A stretch of 56,709 bases of DNA from CAVRTJ01 sp964507185 (GCA_964507185.1 CAZDOY010000018.1:1-56709); one strand, 5' to 3'; counted from the stretch's first letter, positions 43,542-54,981 are shown. Notes: generated by a model from the sequence alone, not told the origin. Made by a program: numbers and translations.

Positions 43542-43809
43542 GGTACCGGGCACCAGCAGGCTACCGGGACGAACGGACCTGAAGGTCTCAGCGGTCGGCT
43601 TCGGGGCCTGGGCCACCGGTGTGCCCCTGTGGGGCCCCCAGGACGGCACCACCAGGGCCTGGGACTCGGGCCTGAGCCTCCCCGAAACGGCGGCCGTATA
43701 CGGCGACGGCCACAGCGAATCGCTCATCGGACGTTTCATGAAGGAGACCGGACACCACCCGGTCATCGCCACAGAGGTCCCGCCGACAAAATACCGGTGG
43801 CCCGCGTAG
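43538..43809 (+). pseudogene. Decayed aldo/keto reductase remnant
   Basis: ATGAGGTACCGG encodes MRYR, a usual aldo-keto reductase start, and overlaps the antiporter stop by four bases; GGGAGG precedes it. The frame then breaks after a few codons. The continuing frame reads GRTDLKVSAVGFGAWATG, later ETAAVYGDGHSESLIGR with the catalytic-Tyr context (AxxYGxGxSE), and VIATEVPPTKYRWPA before a stop. Only about 85 of roughly 300 residues survive, and the catalytic Lys/His part is missing. It is most likely an inactivated fourth-quarter loss with a frameshift. The next 160 bp hold no gene. Confidence 0.75.
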
Positions 43810-43971
43810 GCCTTCCTGCCCGGGCTCGGACGTGTCGTTGAAACCTGCCGGTGGATTCTGACGTACAACCCTTTTCTATGGTTCTCTCGCTCGCCGTGAG
43901 GGGGAGAGTGTACGTGTTTCCTGCGCCGAACCTCTGAACGGCACGGGAGGACTTCGAGGAAAGGGGCATCG

Positions 43972-46038
43972 ATGAAAGTAACGAGTGTTTTTGTGGCCGG
44001 TTTTATCATACTGATGCCGTGGATCGGCGTGTCCGCGGCGGACCAGGCCAAGGAGGCCCCCGCGCCTCCGGCCAAGAGCGAGGTCCACGGCGTGAACCCC
44101 GCGAACCTGGATACGAGCGTCAAGCCGTGCCAGGATTTCTACGATTACGCCACTGGCGGATGGCGTGCCCACAACACCATCCCCGCCGCCTATCCGAGGT
44201 GGGGGACCTTCGACGAACTGCGCGTGCGCAACCAGGATGACCTCAGGACCATTCTCGAGGCGTGCGAGAAGAACGAGAAGGCGCCCGCGGGAAGCATCGA
44301 GAAGAAACTGGGCGACTTCTACTACGCAGCCATGAACGAGAAGAAGTGCGACGCGGACGGCATCAAACCCATCGAGCCCGAAATGGCGCGCATCGCCGCC
44401 ATCAAGGATATGGACGGCCTGATGCAGGAGGTGGTTCGCCTTCAGAAGGACGGCGTCAACGTTTTCTTCGGCATAGAGTCCGAACAGGACCGCAAGGACG
44501 CCACAAAGGTCATCGCCGGCGTCGGACAGGGCGGGCTCAGCCTCCCGGACCGTGACTACTACCTGAAGGACGACGCCAAGACCAAGGCCATCCGTGCTGC
44601 CTACGTCAAGCACCTTACGAAGGTGTTCGAACTGCTGGGTGACGCTCCGGAGCAGGCCGCGGCTGAAGCTCAGACGGTGCTCAAGCTCGAAACCGGTCTT
44701 GCCAAGGTTTCCATGCCGCGCGTGAAGCTGCGCGATCCCAAGGCGACCTACCACCCCATGGCGGTGGCCAAGCTGGAAACGCTGGCCCCCGCATTCCCAT
44801 GGCAGCCTTACTTCGGCGAAGTCGGACTGGCTTCCCTCAAGAGCATCGACGTGGGCATGCCCGATTTCTTCAAGGGCATGAGCGCCCAGCTCAAAACCGT
44901 TCCACTCGAGGACTGGAAGGTCTACCTCCGCTGGCACCTGGCCTCATCGGCCTCCAGGTACCTGTCCTCGGATTTCGTCAAGGAGAACTTCGAGTTCTCG
45001 AAGAGCTTCACGGGTACGAAGGAAGACCTGCCCCGCTGGCGCAAGGCCGTGTCGGCCGCCAACCGTGCTCTCGGTGAGGACCTCGGACAGCTTTACGTCA
45101 AAGAGTACTTCAGCCCCGAGTCCAAGGCCAAGGTCCTCGAGATACTCCACAACATCCGCAAGGCCCTCAAGGAGGACCTGCAGACCCTGCCCTGGATGAG
45201 CGAACCCACGCGCAAACAGGCCATCGCCAAGCTCGACATGATCGTCGAGAAGATCGGCTACCCGGACAAGTGGAGGGACTACTCCGCGCTCAAGATCGAC
45301 CGCGATTCCTATTACGGCAACATGGTCCGGGCGGCCCGGTTCGAATTCAACCGGGACATCGAGAAGGTCGGCAAGCCCGTCGACAGGACCGAGTGGCACA
45401 TGACGCCGCCCACGGTCAACGCTTACTACAACCCGGCCATGAACGAGATCGTCTTCCCGGCCGGCATCCTCCAGCCGCCCTTCTTCGATCCGAAGGCGGA
45501 CGACGCCGTGAACTACGGCGCCATCGGCGCGGTCATGGGCCACGAGATCACCCACGGCTTCGACGACCAGGGCAGCCAGTTCGACGGAAAGGGCAACCTC
45601 TCCAACTGGTGGCAGCCCGAGGACCTCAAGAACTTCAAGGCCCGCGGCGAGAAAATCGCGGAGCAGTTCTCGTCGTACGTGGTGGACGGCGACAAGCACC
45701 TCAACGGCAAGCTCGTGGAAGGCGAGGCTATCGCCGATCTCGGCGGCATCACGCTGGCCTACAGGGCCTACCACCTCTCCCTGAAAGACAAGCCCCAGCC
45801 GAAGACGATCGGCGGCTTCACGCCCGATCAGCGCTTCTTCCTGGGCTTCGCCACCGTCTGGGCGGGGAACATCCGTCCCCAGTTCGCCCGTTTCCTGGCC
45901 ACGATCGATCCCCATCCGCCGGCCAGGTACCGCGTGAACGGGACCCTCGCCAACGTTCCGGCCTTCGCGAAGGCCTTCGGGTGCGAGCAGGCTTCGCCCA
46001 TGGCACACGCCAAGAACAAACTGTGCGAAGTCTGGTGA
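43972..46038 (+). CDS. pepO: M13-family zinc metallopeptidase (neprilysin/PepO type), exported
   Basis: A 688-aa enzyme with a signal peptide (MKVTSVFVAGFIILMPWIGVSA). The N-terminal M13 domain begins NLDTSVKPCQDFYDYATGGW. The catalytic domain has VNAYYNPAMNEIVFPAGILQPPFF, HEITHGFDDQGSQFD (HExxH zinc site) and VEGEAIADLGG (ExxxD third ligand), and it ends NKLCEVW, the CxxW terminus that is conserved in the family. M13 enzymes cleave peptides of up to about 40 residues; bacterial exported forms are common in Acidobacteria. The Shine-Dalgarno site is GAGGAAAGGGG. A strong terminator follows. Confidence 0.95.
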   Translation: MKVTSVFVAGFIILMPWIGVSAADQAKEAPAPPAKSEVHGVNPANLDTSVKPCQDFYDYATGGWRAHNTIPAAYPRWGTFDELRVRNQDDLRTILEACEKNEKAPAGSIEKKLGDFYYAAMNEKKCDADGIKPIEPEMARIAAIKDMDGLMQEVVRLQKDGVNVFFGIESEQDRKDATKVIAGVGQGGLSLPDRDYYLKDDAKTKAIRAAYVKHLTKVFELLGDAPEQAAAEAQTVLKLETGLAKVSMPRVKLRDPKATYHPMAVAKLETLAPAFPWQPYFGEVGLASLKSIDVGMPDFFKGMSAQLKTVPLEDWKVYLRWHLASSASRYLSSDFVKENFEFSKSFTGTKEDLPRWRKAVSAANRALGEDLGQLYVKEYFSPESKAKVLEILHNIRKALKEDLQTLPWMSEPTRKQAIAKLDMIVEKIGYPDKWRDYSALKIDRDSYYGNMVRAARFEFNRDIEKVGKPVDRTEWHMTPPTVNAYYNPAMNEIVFPAGILQPPFFDPKADDAVNYGAIGAVMGHEITHGFDDQGSQFDGKGNLSNWWQPEDLKNFKARGEKIAEQFSSYVVDGDKHLNGKLVEGEAIADLGGITLAYRAYHLSLKDKPQPKTIGGFTPDQRFFLGFATVWAGNIRPQFARFLATIDPHPPARYRVNGTLANVPAFAKAFGCEQASPMAHAKNKLCEVW

Positions 46039-46091
46039 GGACGCCCGGAGATCCTGGCTTTCTGACTTAAGCTATTCCTCCCTCTCAGGTA

Positions 46092-46120
46092 GGGGACCCG
46101 CAAGGGTCCCCTCTTTTTTT
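46092..46120 (+). terminator. Intrinsic terminator after the M13 peptidase gene
   Basis: GGGGACCC and GGGTCCCC form an eight-base-pair stem with a GCAA tetraloop, followed by TCTTTTTTT. Confidence 0.95.
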
Positions 46121-46195
46121 GCTGCATGGCCGGGGCCTGAAACCCCGCCTTCCGGGATGGCGTAAGATGTTCTCAATCGCCGTATGGAGGTGATC

Positions 46196-46309
46196 GTGAA
46201 GAGGGGGATGCACATGACTCTCCCACTCAGGCTGTTGAGGAAGGTCGCTCTGCCCGTGATCCTGTTGTCCGCGTCAGGTTTCCAGTGTGCGCTTCACGCG
46301 CGATCATAA
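46196..46309 (+). CDS. Possible small exported peptide (37 aa)
   Basis: A GTG codon with an exceptional Shine-Dalgarno site (GGAGGTGAT, five bases) opens a 37-residue frame: basic start (KRGMHMTLPLRLLRK), hydrophobic core (VALPVILLSASGF), and one Cys followed by ALHARS. It resembles a signal peptide whose gene body has been lost, or a genuine short peptide. The strong ribosome site is the main support; no relatives are known to me. Confidence 0.35.
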   Translation: MKRGMHMTLPLRLLRKVALPVILLSASGFQCALHARS

Positions 46310-46508
46310 AGGGGAGCGAGGCGGGCCCGGCCTATCTTCGGCGGCCGCCCGGGGACAACGGACTCTCTCCTGCGATTCCCCCGGGAATCTGCAGGAAGGG
46401 CCTCGCGCGGACGCAAAATGTGGCGGCACATAGAAGGGATGCTCGAGGAGATCGCCCGGAGAAAGAGACAGGGGCGGAACCGAAGCCTTCCATCGCGGTC
46501 AAAGAAAA

Positions 46509-46534
46509 ACGGCCGCCCGGATCCGGGCGGCCGT
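46509..46534. terminator. Terminator of the ankyrin gene (minus strand)
   Basis: ACGGCCGCCCG and CGGGCGGCCGT form an 11-bp palindromic stem around GATC. On the minus strand it is followed by TTTTTCTTT, 26 bases after the ankyrin stop. Confidence 0.9.
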
Positions 46535-46559
46535 TTCGATCTCGAGCGAGGTCGCGCAG

Positions 46560-47513
46560 CTATTTGGCTCCGGCGTTCTTCAGGAGCGTCACGATGGCCT
46601 CGTCTTTCTTGCTCTGGGCGATGAGGAGTGCGGTGTAGCCGTCGCGCGCTTTGACGTCGAGATGGACCTTCTTCTTGAGCAGGGCCTTCACGATGTCCGT
46701 ATGGCCCTCGTTCACGGCGAACATGAGGATCGACCACCCGCTCTTCTTCTCAATGGCGTTGACGTCGGCGCCCCTGGCGATCAGGGCCTGCACGATCCGG
46801 GTGTCCCCGTTCTGCGCCGCGATCATCAGCGGCGTCGCGCCGTTGTCCAGTCTCACGTTGGGATTGGCGCGACGGGCGATCAACGCCTGCGCGATGTCCT
46901 TGTAGCCCTTCTCGATCGCTATCAGGAGGGGGGTCTCACCGTTGGCGGACCGGACATTGGGATTGGCGCGATGGGCGAGCAACGCCTTCACGATCTGCGT
47001 GTAACCCTTGCCGACCGCGGTTATGAGGGGGGTCGAACCGTCGCTGGAGGTGACGTTGGGATTGGCGCCCCCGGCGAGAAGAGCTTCCACCGTGGCCGGT
47101 TTGTTGGCGCCCAGGGCGAAAACCAGAGGCGTCGTGCCCGTTCCCGTCCTCTTGGCGTTGGCGTTTGCGCCTCCCGCGAGCAGGGCCTTGACCGTGCTCG
47201 TGTCGCCCTTCTGGCTGGCCAGCATCAGGGCGTCGACGCCGTACTTGGAATCCTTGGCTTTCGTGTCGGCCTTCTTGGCCAGAAGGGCCTTCACCACGCC
47301 CGTGTGGCCTCCGTAGGCCGCGAACATCAGGGCCGTCCACCCTCCGGGTGCCTTAACGTTGATGTCGGCGCCCTTCTTCAGGGCCGCCTGGACCTCGGCG
47401 AGTTTTCCGGCCTTGGCGCCCTCGATCAGGTCGGCGTTGGGGTTATCGGCAAACGCGGCGAGCGGGATGATCAGTGCGGCCAGGAGGACAACCAGTGCTA
47501 ACTTGCGCATCAT
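46560..47513 (-). CDS. Exported ankyrin-repeat protein
   Basis: A 317-aa protein with a signal peptide (MMRKLALVVLLAALIIPLAAFA). The mature chain is about nine ankyrin repeats of 33 residues, for example KAPGGWTALMFAAYGGHTGVVKALLAKKADTK and KKSGWSILMFAVNEGHTDIVKALLKKKVHLD. Several central repeats are nearly identical (RANPNVR), which suggests recent internal duplication. Ankyrin stacks bind other proteins; a periplasmic location is expected. A clear Shine-Dalgarno site (AAGGAG, five bases) and a strong terminator make this a single-gene transcript. Confidence 0.93.
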   Translation of the reverse strand: MMRKLALVVLLAALIIPLAAFADNPNADLIEGAKAGKLAEVQAALKKGADINVKAPGGWTALMFAAYGGHTGVVKALLAKKADTKAKDSKYGVDALMLASQKGDTSTVKALLAGGANANAKRTGTGTTPLVFALGANKPATVEALLAGGANPNVTSSDGSTPLITAVGKGYTQIVKALLAHRANPNVRSANGETPLLIAIEKGYKDIAQALIARRANPNVRLDNGATPLMIAAQNGDTRIVQALIARGADVNAIEKKSGWSILMFAVNEGHTDIVKALLKKKVHLDVKARDGYTALLIAQSKKDEAIVTLLKNAGAK

Positions 47514-47711
47514 TTTTTCTCCTTCTCAGGGGAATGGTCTCGTAAAACATACGCTCCCGGGACGACGGGCTCGTCCGCCCAAATGGCCGGTCGCCGGGGC
47601 GCGATTAAAAAGCATACCATAGAAAAAGATGGGTCCCTATCCGGAGAGCGCTCGCGGCGCGAGTATCGAGCCGCTGTGTCCCGCGTCCGGCACGGGTTCT
47701 TCAGCAGCCTG

Positions 47712-48848
47712 CTAGAAAGCGAAATCGACTTCGAACCCGTAATATTGAACCTTTTCCTTGTAAAACTGACCATACGGGGAATAGCCGTCATATCCCACCA
47801 GAAAAATTCGGAGATGGCGTCTTCGCGGGTTCGGCGACCCGAACTCGAGACCCGCCTTGAGACTCGCGCTGGGGTTCCAGTTGTTGGCCTGGTCGTTCTT
47901 CACGTCCAGACCCGCCAGAAGGCGGCCGGACCCGAAAAGGGGCTCCCGGTCCCTGTATTCAAGCCCCCACTCGGCCATGCCGGGGCTCAGTGTGGAGGGA
48001 TCCCTGTCCAGCCGGTATTCCCCTCCGCCGTATAGCCTGAACTGTCCTAAATCCCTCGCAAGAAGAAGGCTGAAGGCCTCGTAACTCAGGTTGACGCGCT
48101 TTGGATGGTAACGGAGGAGGTATTCGTCCCCCAGGTGGGAGCTCTGGTGATACAGGCGGAAGCGCATGGAGAACTTTTCGTAGCGGAAAGTCAAGGGGAT
48201 GCCGACCGTATAGTCGGCGTTTATGAGGTCGTGCGAGGGCGCGTCCATGTTGAACTGGGCGAAGAGGGCCCCGTCCATGCCCACCTGGAAGGCCCCCTTG
48301 CCGTTTCTCGTCGGCACCCTGTAGAGGCCGAAAATCCCGCCGTAGCCGACGGAGGCCATGGTGATGGTCCGCGAGGGCGAGTCCAGGACCTGGCTGGAGT
48401 GGAAACGCCGGAAACTCACGAACGACTGAGGCTGCTTCGGATCCGCGAGCACGGTCTCGAAGACGTCGCCCTCGGGAAATGTCCGCCCCCTCTTCATTTC
48501 TCCGGATGCCGTCCCAGGGACAGGTCGCACTTCAGAAGGTCCCCCCGGTGACGGAGGCGATGCCGGAACGGCTCGCACGATAAGGCCCAGCAGGCCCTTC
48601 ACGTCGTGGAGCGCTTCCCACACCCGCGACTGCAAAGACTGGTCTCCGCCCGGCAGAAGGACGGTGGCGGTACCGTCCCTGACGGTCAGTTCGTAAGTTC
48701 CGGCAGGGAGTCCCAATTCGTGCTGAAGGATGGCAGTGACATAGCCCTGGAGATAGTCGTCGGTAGGAGGGGACTGGGCCGCGCGCGGAGCCACGGCCGC
48801 GGCCATTAGCACCAACATCAGGCATAGCGTTCGAGCTGCTTTCGTCAC
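47712..48848 (-). CDS. DUF1207-family outer-membrane protein
   Basis: A 378-aa exported protein: signal peptide TLCLMLVLMAAAVAPRAA, then a short alpha/beta part (about residues 30-95) resembling a BON-type unit, then the DUF1207 body beginning FPEGDVFETVLADPKQPQSFVSFRRF. The body has many amphipathic beta strands and aromatic belts and ends with YYGFEVDFAF, the C-terminal aromatic signature of outer-membrane barrels. The GTG start follows GGAGG at eight bases, which removes a 22-residue Pro-rich leader. Function of DUF1207 proteins is unknown. The 198 bp before the ankyrin gene contain nothing that I recognise. Confidence 0.87.
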   Translation of the reverse strand: MTKAARTLCLMLVLMAAAVAPRAAQSPPTDDYLQGYVTAILQHELGLPAGTYELTVRDGTATVLLPGGDQSLQSRVWEALHDVKGLLGLIVRAVPASPPSPGGPSEVRPVPGTASGEMKRGRTFPEGDVFETVLADPKQPQSFVSFRRFHSSQVLDSPSRTITMASVGYGGIFGLYRVPTRNGKGAFQVGMDGALFAQFNMDAPSHDLINADYTVGIPLTFRYEKFSMRFRLYHQSSHLGDEYLLRYHPKRVNLSYEAFSLLLARDLGQFRLYGGGEYRLDRDPSTLSPGMAEWGLEYRDREPLFGSGRLLAGLDVKNDQANNWNPSASLKAGLEFGSPNPRRRHLRIFLVGYDGYSPYGQFYKEKVQYYGFEVDFAF

Positions 48849-48943
48849 GGTTTCTGCCTCCAGATTGACCGGACACCGTCGCACCGGTGCCGGCGGCGTC
48901 ACGCTAACGGTCATTATGGACCAATGGAGCGGGCTTGCCTATG

Positions 48944-49260
48944 GGGGAAAGAACCTGGGAAGGGACTTGGGAATCGGGACTTAAAGACTTCAGGTGCCTG
49001 CCGTTGCGGCGGCCGGCTTCCGCCGGCGGAATTAGAAAAACAGTGAGGACGGGAGGAGTCCCGATTGCCGTCTTTGGGACGACAAGCGGCGTGCCGCTGC
49101 AGCGGTCGATGCTTGCATCGGCCGACCGGCCTTTTTGCGAGCAAAGGCCGCCACGGAAGCCCGTCCCGAACCGCAATGCAAATCCCAAGTCAGTGTCTTC
49201 TATCCTCGCTGTTCAAACCAAATCGCCGCAGGGGCCTCTGCAGGCTCCATGTGCTATGTG
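48944..49260. repeat. Intergenic repeat words before purF (locus E)
   Basis: The gene-free stretch 48849-49353 holds words shared with other loci: GGGACTTGGGAATCGGGACT (compare 53520) and CTCGCTGTTCAAACCAAATC at 49205 (compare CTCCCTGTTCAAATCGAATC at 51051). Confidence 0.5.
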
Positions 49261-49307
49261 GTTCAGGCCTTTTCCACCAAATCCCCCAGGAACCGATGCG
49301 TGCCATT

Positions 49308-49329
49308 TTCGCCCCTGTCCGGGGGCGAA
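49308..49329 (+). promoter_or_regulatory. Hairpin just upstream of purF
   Basis: TTCGCCCC and GGGGCGAA form an eight-base-pair stem around a six-base loop, ending 24 bases before the purF ATG; TATACT, a possible -10, lies between. Purpose unknown. Confidence 0.4.
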
Positions 49330-49353
49330 TCTCCGTGCTATACTTCCTCGCTC

Positions 49354-50730
49354 ATGTGCGGGATCATCGCAGTATTCGGACAACCGGACGCCGCCGGATG
49401 GGCCTGTGAAGGGCTCTTCGCCCAGCAGCACAGGGGGCAGGATTCCTGCGGCCTTGCCGCCTTCGGCCACGGGCGCTTCGCGCGCCACCGCGGCGTGGGC
49501 CTTGTCCGCGACATCCTCACGCACGACGTCCTCAAGAACCTTCCCGGCGAGCACTGCGTCGGCCACGTCCGCTACCCCACCCAGGGCGACGCCACCATCG
49601 AGAATGCCCAACCCCACCTCTTCGCGAAGGACGGCCGCACGCTCTTCGCCCTGTCCAGCAACGGCGATATCACCAACCTGCCCGAGCTGCGAAAGGAGAT
49701 CATCGCCCGCGGCTACGGACTGGAGGGCGTCAACGACGCCGAGGTGATCACCAAGTGCATCGGCATCTGGGCCTTCGATGACGGCCTGGGCATTGAGCGC
49801 GCCATCATCAAGTGGATGGAGACGGGCGTCGGGGCCTATTCCACCGTGCTTCTCACGCCCGACACCCTCTACGCCTTCCGCGACCCCCACGGCTTCCGCC
49901 CCATGTGCGTGGGCACGAAGGACGACGCCGTGATCGTGGCGAGCGAATCGGTGGCCCTGGACATCCTGCGCGCCCAATTCAGCCGTTTCGTGGAGCCCGG
50001 CATCGTCCTCAGGTGGAACGCGTCGGGCCTCGAGCAGGTGGGGTCCGTCCCGGCCGCCACCCGCCACCACTGCGTTTTCGAGCACATCTACTTCGCACGG
50101 CCGGACAGCCTTGTCTTCGGCGAAAAGGTCTTCGAGGTCAGGCGCAACATCGGCGAGGCCCTCGCCGCCGGTGACGCGGTCGAGGCCGACGCCGTGATCC
50201 CCATCCCCGACTCGGCCAACTACATCGGCCTGGCCTACGCCAACGCGCGCAACCTCCCGCTGGTTTTCGGGCTCGTGAGGAACCACTACGTGGGCCGGTC
50301 TTTCATCTCGCCCGACCAGGTCATGCGCGACGACGCCGTGCGCCTGAAGTTCAACCCCCTGCCCGGCTTCATAAGGGGCAAGCGCGTGATCCTCGTGGAC
50401 GACTCCATCGTTCGCGGTACGACCATCCGCAAGCTGATCGGCATGATGCGCGAGAACGGCGCCCGAGAGGTGCACCTCAGGATCGGCTCGCCGCCCATCC
50501 GCCACTCCTGCTACTACGGCATCGACACGCCCGTCCGGAAAAAGCTCATCGCCGCCGAGCGCACGCCCGAGCAGGTGGCCGAGCAGCTCGGCGCGGACTC
50601 CCTGCGGTACCTCACGCTGGAGGGGCTCGCCGGTTCCGTCGACAACGCCTCGCACTACTGCTACGCGTGCTTCACCGGCCGGTACCCCGCCGGCTGCAAG
50701 AAAGAGGGCGATACCGTCCACGGCGGATGA
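49354..50730 (+). CDS. purF: Amidophosphoribosyltransferase, iron-sulfur type
   Basis: The first committed enzyme of purine synthesis: it converts PRPP and glutamine to phosphoribosylamine. The 458-aa protein begins MCGIIAVFG, with Cys2 as the glutaminase nucleophile once Met is removed and no propeptide. The PRPP loop is VILVDDSIVRGTT. Cys residues at the positions that bind the 4Fe-4S cluster in the Bacillus enzyme are present: HHCVFEHIYF, RHSCYYG and HYCYACFTG, so this is the oxygen-sensitive cluster type. There is no evident Shine-Dalgarno site; a hairpin and a -10-like TATACT lie just upstream, so the leader may be very short. Confidence 0.96.
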   Translation: MCGIIAVFGQPDAAGWACEGLFAQQHRGQDSCGLAAFGHGRFARHRGVGLVRDILTHDVLKNLPGEHCVGHVRYPTQGDATIENAQPHLFAKDGRTLFALSSNGDITNLPELRKEIIARGYGLEGVNDAEVITKCIGIWAFDDGLGIERAIIKWMETGVGAYSTVLLTPDTLYAFRDPHGFRPMCVGTKDDAVIVASESVALDILRAQFSRFVEPGIVLRWNASGLEQVGSVPAATRHHCVFEHIYFARPDSLVFGEKVFEVRRNIGEALAAGDAVEADAVIPIPDSANYIGLAYANARNLPLVFGLVRNHYVGRSFISPDQVMRDDAVRLKFNPLPGFIRGKRVILVDDSIVRGTTIRKLIGMMRENGAREVHLRIGSPPIRHSCYYGIDTPVRKKLIAAERTPEQVAEQLGADSLRYLTLEGLAGSVDNASHYCYACFTGRYPAGCKKEGDTVHGG

Positions 50731-50753
50731 GTCCTCGCCCGGACGATACCTCG

Positions 50754-51065
50754 TTCAACCACAGAGCACACAGAGCGCACAGAGAAAAAACGGGATCTCA
50801 CACTGAGTCAGTGAGGCGGTGAGATCGGAACGTTGCCGTGAGTAGGTGAGTAGGGAATTAGGTGAGTTCGAAATCAGCGGCCCTTCAAAGGCCAATCCCG
50901 AGCGGTAGTTCGTTCAGCCATCCGCCTTTCGCCTCTAGCCCTTATTTCCGCCTTCTGACTTCCCACTTCTTACCGGCCAGACCCGCAGGGCTCTGTGGGC
51001 TCTGTGGTCAAGTCCCTATTCCCAGAGCGTCTTCCTCCCATCCTCCCATCCTCCCTGTTCAAATC
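50754..51065. repeat. Intergenic repeat words between purF and tex (locus C)
   Basis: A gene-free mosaic: TTCAACCACAGAGCACACAG with further CACAGAG units, CAGTGAGGCGGTGAG, GTGAGTAGGTGAGTAGGGA, TAGCCCTTATTTCCGCC, CTCTGTGGGCTCTGTGG (the reverse complement of the opening word), and CTCCCTGTTCAAATCGAATC. Nearly every word recurs at 53445-53640 or at other loci. Confidence 0.75.
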
Positions 51066-51068
51066 GAA

Positions 51069-53327
<2,259 letters not shown>

Positions 53328-53444
53328 AAATTGGTCTCCGTGGTGTCGGTTGCGCGGCGCCGTTCGCCGTCCGGCCGATCATTTTACTAGAAGAAGAAAT
53401 TATTCGCTCTCTCAAAGCGGACAAAGACCGCAAAGAAAGATGGA

Positions 53445-53640
53445 TTCAACCACAGAGCGCACAGAGCCCACAGAGGTTGGGTTGCACAGTGAGGCAGTGA
53501 AGCGGTGAGGGTGGAAATTTGGGAATTGGAATTTGGGATTGCGGATTTGAACGACGGCTGGGGACGGGTCTTCGAAGAACGACCACGATCCTACTCTCCT
53601 ACTTCCCTACTCACTTAATCACGGCACCAACACACACGTC
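53445..53640. repeat. Intergenic repeat words between tex and yedK (locus D)
   Basis: Contains TTCAACCACAGAGCGCACAG and another CACAGAG unit, CAGTGAGGCAGTGAAGCGG, TTTGGGAATTGGAATTTGGG, and CTCCTACTTCCCTACTCAC, whose complement matches the GAGTAGG words of locus C. No gene seen from 53328 to 53700. Confidence 0.75.
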
Positions 53641-53700
53641 GCGAGAGACATTTCTCAGTTCTCTGGATCGTGGCTATACTGGGTGTAGAAGGAGTAGCCC

Positions 53701-54369
53701 ATGTGCGGCCGGTTCACGATACGGGTGGAGACGCCGGAGGTGGTGGATGCGCTGGAAGTGGGGTCGGTGACCGAGGCCGTGGCGCCGAGCTACAACGTGG
53801 CGCCGGGTACCGGTGTGCCGGTGGTCGTCCTGGAGGACGGCGTGCGCGTGCTCAAACGCTTCCGCTGGGGCCTCATCCCCTCCTGGGCGAAGGACCCGAC
53901 TATCGGTAATCGGCTGATCAACGCCCGGGGCGAGACCGTGGCCGAGAAGCCCGCTTTTCGGAAGGCCTTCGCCCAGCGGCGCTGCCTCATCCCCGCCGAC
54001 GGCTTCTACGAGTGGAAGGCCGGCCCCGCCGGCAAGGAGCCCTGGTACATCACGCTCAGGGATCGGCCCGTCTTCGCCTTCGCCGGCCTCTGGGAGCGGT
54101 GGCACGACCCGGAGGGCGAGGAGGTCCTGAGCTGCGCCATCATCACGATCGCCGCCAACGACTTCATGAAGCCCATCCACCACCGCATGCCCGTCATCCT
54201 GCCCGCCAGCGCCGAGGCCCGATGGCTCGACCCGGCCCTCAAGGACCGCGCCACCCTCGAAGCCCTGCTCCGCCCCTACCCCTCCAACCTCATGCAAGCC
54301 CACGCCGTCGCCAGGACAGTCAACTCTCCCCGCAACGACTCGGAGCAGTGCGTCTTGCCCTTAGAGTGA
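53701..54369 (+). CDS. yedK: SOS response-associated peptidase / abasic-site crosslinking protein
   Basis: A 222-aa SRAP (HMCES/YedK) protein. MCGRFTIR gives the catalytic Cys2 that forms a thiazolidine link to abasic sites in single-stranded DNA, protecting them from breakage. Other active-site parts: YNVAPG, RWGLIPSWAKDPTIGNRLINARGETVAEKPAFRKAF, RCLIPADGFYEWK with the catalytic Glu, and IHHRMPVIL with the catalytic His. AAGGAG precedes the ATG, with TATACT as a possible -10. No LexA-type box was seen. It stands alone. Confidence 0.94.
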   Translation: MCGRFTIRVETPEVVDALEVGSVTEAVAPSYNVAPGTGVPVVVLEDGVRVLKRFRWGLIPSWAKDPTIGNRLINARGETVAEKPAFRKAFAQRRCLIPADGFYEWKAGPAGKEPWYITLRDRPVFAFAGLWERWHDPEGEEVLSCAIITIAANDFMKPIHHRMPVILPASAEARWLDPALKDRATLEALLRPYPSNLMQAHAVARTVNSPRNDSEQCVLPLE

Positions 54370-54426
54370 TCCGGTGATCGATGGCGCTGGGAGAGATTTG
54401 ACGCTTCAGGATTCTTGAAAAAAGTC

Positions 54427-54700
54427 AGGCAAACTCCGGTCTTCCGCCAATGGCTTCAATAACAGACCTTCGCCATCTCCCCCTGGTACAACACCCAGCG
54501 CCACCGCAGCGGCATCGGCTGGCCTTTCATTGCGGCCCCGCTTCTGCGGACATCGAAGAGAGACAGCACGCCCTCCTTGCCGCCTACCCTGCCCATCCGG
54601 AGCGCTTCGTCAGAAAGCCATTCTCGCCCTCGCTCCTGCCCGAAGCCGTCTGGACAACCCTCCAAAATGGCTCACGAGAAAGGAGTTCTCAACACTCGCC
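54427..54700 (+). pseudogene. IS3-family transposase C-terminal remnant, frameshifted
   Basis: One frame reads SPWYNTQRHRSGIGW (the integrase-core end of IS3-type transposases, WYNxxHRHSGIG). A second frame continues with HCGPASADIEERQHALLAAY and then HPERFVRKPFSPSLLPEAVW, as in the usual C terminus (AAYxxHPERFVRxxPxPPxLPEAVW). The two must be joined by a frameshift, and an in-frame TAA lies just before. No catalytic DDE region remains, so it is inactive. Confidence 0.75.
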
Positions 54701-54729
54701 TGCCATACCAACTTCTGATGGCACCTGTC

Positions 54730-54981
54730 TCAGAAACATTGACAAGCTCCCCAGAACAGCACGTGCCACCATGTTCTCTCGCGCAGCCCGTCACGAATCC
54801 GCGCCCGTCGCCCGGAATGAGAACAAATCAGCCCTCGCTTCCTTTTGGAGGCCAGTTCGACCCAGAGCGTTCCACCCATATCCACGACAGAAATCACCCG
54901 ATGGTCCTTGAGTTCCAGCGTTTTTCGAACGATACTCTCTATGAGCATGAGCGACCCTTCACTTATGAAGCCTTTGAACAC
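54730..54981 (-). pseudogene. ISL3-like transposase N-terminal remnant
   Basis: The 83-residue frame carries LELKDHRVISVVDMGGTLWVELASKRKRGLICSHSGRRARIRDGLRERTWWHVLFWGACQ, which resembles the N terminus of ISL3-type transposases (RGxCSxCGxxxxxYDxLxxRxxxxxPLWG), but the second zinc-finger Cys is lost and a stop follows. No terminal inverted repeats were found. The following 450 bp (54982-55431) have no recognisable gene and look less GC-rich. Confidence 0.55.
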
